This document shows, in pieces, positions 5,301 through 6,787 of a stretch of DNA of 6,787 nucleotides (positions are counted from its first letter, which is position 1; each line of letters begins with the position of its first letter). Source of the stretch: Ignavibacteriota bacterium (GTDB taxonomy: Bacteria > Bacteroidota > Ignavibacteria > UBA10030 > UBA6906); NCBI GenBank assembly GCA_016209805.1, contig JACQVJ010000217.1:1-6787 (forward strand), in the 5' to 3' direction. A model generated the notes under the pieces. The model ran no database searches. It was given only the letters and a program-made list of their open reading frames with translations, and was not told the DNA's origin. Both the position numbers and the translations under genes were made by a program.

Positions 5301-6787
5301 AGACGCCAACGATTTTTCTCATAGTTGTATCCAGTGTGTTCTGTCAGATGTTCTCCTTCGGGCAGCCACAGCGCGATACTACAGCCGCGATGCAAGCAGG
5401 CCCGGTTCCGCGCGATCCGGGGTTCGCGCAAATCAAGGTGATTGCACAGGCAACGACCGACTCCGTGGTTCTTCGCTGGGCTCCAAGTACTCCTCATGGG
5501 TGGCGGGTGGCAAACTACACGGGCTACGTTGTTGAGCGCCGATCGGGTTCGGCTCCGTTCGTTCGCATCACGCCGGACACAATCCACCAGTGGATGCCGG
5601 ACAAGTTCATTCAGATGGTGAATGAAAATCCTGATCATCCGTATCTGGGCCTCGCCCTGAACGCACTCTGGGGGGATTCCACCCTTTTGAGCACAGCAGG
5701 TGGCCGCGACACGATTGGTGCGCTTGCTGAAAAAAACATGACCCTGTATAGTTACGCACTCTTTGCCGCGGATAACGATCCCCTTATTGCTGAAGCGCTA
5801 GGGCTGAGGTATGTCGACAAGAGTGTGAGATCGGGGGAGCGATACACGTATCGCATCTCTCTCAACGAACGCCGCGACTATAGAATAGACGCAGGCGAAG
5901 TCACCGTTGATGTGAGGAACCCGCTGGCCGGGCCACGACCTGCAAATCTTGCGGCGAAAGGATTGGACAAGCGGATCGAGCTTCGGTGGGATGCACAACC
6001 CACAAATGACTATTCAGGTTACAATATCCTTCGCTCCGATGATGATGGAAGAACGTACACAAAGCTGAACAACAGACCGATCGTCCTCCTGACGACACCT
6101 GAAGTGAACCAGCTTGGTATAGGTGTCTTCACCGACTCTGCCATCATCAATTACAAAATCTATAAATATCGAGTGATCGGAATTAATGCATTTGGCCAGG
6201 CCGGAACCCCCGGGGAAGTAGAGGCATTTGGTCGGGATATGACACCTCCTCCCGCACCAATGATCAAGAATCCTGAGCAGCTCGGCAAGACGCGGATTCG
6301 GCTAACCTGGGAAATGACTGAATTCGTTCCCGACTTTTTGGGTTTCATCGTTACCCGGAGCGCGTTCGTCGATAGTAACTACCGCGCGCTGACACCTCGG
6401 CCGTTGCCGCGCACTGCACGAGAGTACATCGATGAAGCGGCAGATGATTTCCAGCCGTATTATGTAGTGAGTTCGATTGACACGGCTGGGAACATTGCGC
6501 CGTCGTTTCCGGTTCATGCAATACTGATTGATACGTTACCCCCGAGCGTGCCGCGGGGTCTGTTGGGTGTGATCGATACCAACGGAGTTGTGCGTTTGAG
6601 CTGGAAGCGGAATCCCGAACGAAACCTCCTTGGCTACCGCGTCCTTCGCGCAAATGCCATTGAGCACGAGTTTTCCCAACTCACAGGAGAGGTGTGGAAG
6701 GATACGGTGTTTGCGGATACGGTCGAGGTCAACACGCTTACCCGATATGTCTACTACAAGATTGCTGCCGTCAACACTCACTACAAC
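5297..6787 (+). CDS. Secreted fibronectin type III repeat protein, 3' truncated by window edge
   Basis: The frame is open for 497 codons to the window edge. The N-terminus MKTPTIFLIVVSSVFCQMFSFGQ is a Sec signal peptide, probably cut after SFG (residue 22). C16 is not in a good lipobox (F at -1), so I do not call a lipoprotein. At least four FN3 modules follow, each with the B-strand Trp and the GY-x-V/I-x-R motif: about residues 44-210 (W61), 212-310 (W231), 315-411 (W338) and 412 onward (W436), joined by DxxPP-type linkers. The first module is oversized, with about 75 extra residues (99-172) ending at ALGLRYVD before the strand GERYTYRI. FN3 repeats are binding or spacer modules of extracellular proteins; no catalytic motif is visible in this part. 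It overlaps the upstream large secreted protein by 4 nt, so the two probably act in the same surface structure. Whether it ends in a sorting or anchoring domain cannot be seen. Confidence 0.92.
   Translation, partial: MKTPTIFLIVVSSVFCQMFSFGQPQRDTTAAMQAGPVPRDPGFAQIKVIAQATTDSVVLRWAPSTPHGWRVANYTGYVVERRSGSAPFVRITPDTIHQWMPDKFIQMVNENPDHPYLGLALNALWGDSTLLSTAGGRDTIGALAEKNMTLYSYALFAADNDPLIAEALGLRYVDKSVRSGERYTYRISLNERRDYRIDAGEVTVDVRNPLAGPRPANLAAKGLDKRIELRWDAQPTNDYSGYNILRSDDDGRTYTKLNNRPIVLLTTPEVNQLGIGVFTDSAIINYKIYKYRVIGINAFGQAGTPGEVEAFGRDMTPPPAPMIKNPEQLGKTRIRLTWEMTEFVPDFLGFIVTRSAFVDSNYRALTPRPLPRTAREYIDEAADDFQPYYVVSSIDTAGNIAPSFPVHAILIDTLPPSVPRGLLGVIDTNGVVRLSWKRNPERNLLGYRVLRANAIEHEFSQLTGEVWKDTVFADTVEVNTLTRYVYYKIAAVNTHYN

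Noticed and set aside
5020..5535. 171-codon + strand frame across the junction of the two secreted-protein genes
   Set aside because: It overlaps two well-supported coding regions in another frame and has a low-complexity, Arg/Ser-rich composition; the ATGA junction explains the region fully.
1..6787. Mobile elements, CRISPR arrays, tRNA or rRNA genes
   Set aside because: No terminal inverted repeats, spaced direct repeats, transposase motifs or structural RNA sequences were seen on either strand.

Overview
The window holds the end of a housekeeping gene followed by the start of a two-gene operon for secreted proteins, all on the + strand. From left to right: the last 153 codons of groEL (ending at 463); a strong intrinsic terminator (496-533); a near-perfect sigma-70 type promoter (559-586); a leader of about 265 nt without an obvious gene; a complete 1480-codon gene (858-5300) for a large exported beta-rich protein; and, overlapping its stop codon by 4 nt, a second exported protein built of fibronectin type III (FN3) domains, which runs off the right edge after 497 codons.

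Organism: I infer the Bacteroidota/Chlorobiota superphylum, most likely the Ignavibacteria/Kapabacteria side. The large protein reads like the TANFOR-domain giant proteins I know from Bacteroidota, and its neighbour is a large FN3 protein, a pairing I recall from that group. Yet the regulatory signals are not typical of Bacteroidia: the promoter is E. coli-like (TTGACA-16-TATAAT rather than the TAnnTTTG type) and both genes have clear Shine-Dalgarno sequences (AAGGAG and GGAG). The base composition is moderate to slightly GC-rich by eye. This placement rests on memory and has not been checked by a search.

The terminator separates groEL from the new operon, so the chaperonin is just a neighbour. 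The two secreted proteins are transcribed together and probably translationally coupled (ATGA overlap). Both have Sec signal peptides and consist of adhesion-type beta-sandwich modules, so I infer they work together at or outside the outer membrane, as part of a cell-surface or matrix structure. Their actual function is unknown to me.

The most notable non-coding feature is a perfect 6-bp inverted repeat that pairs the whole AAGGAG Shine-Dalgarno of the large gene with the six bases just before its ATG. It sits at the end of a long leader that can form several alternative hairpins. This suggests translational control of the operon.
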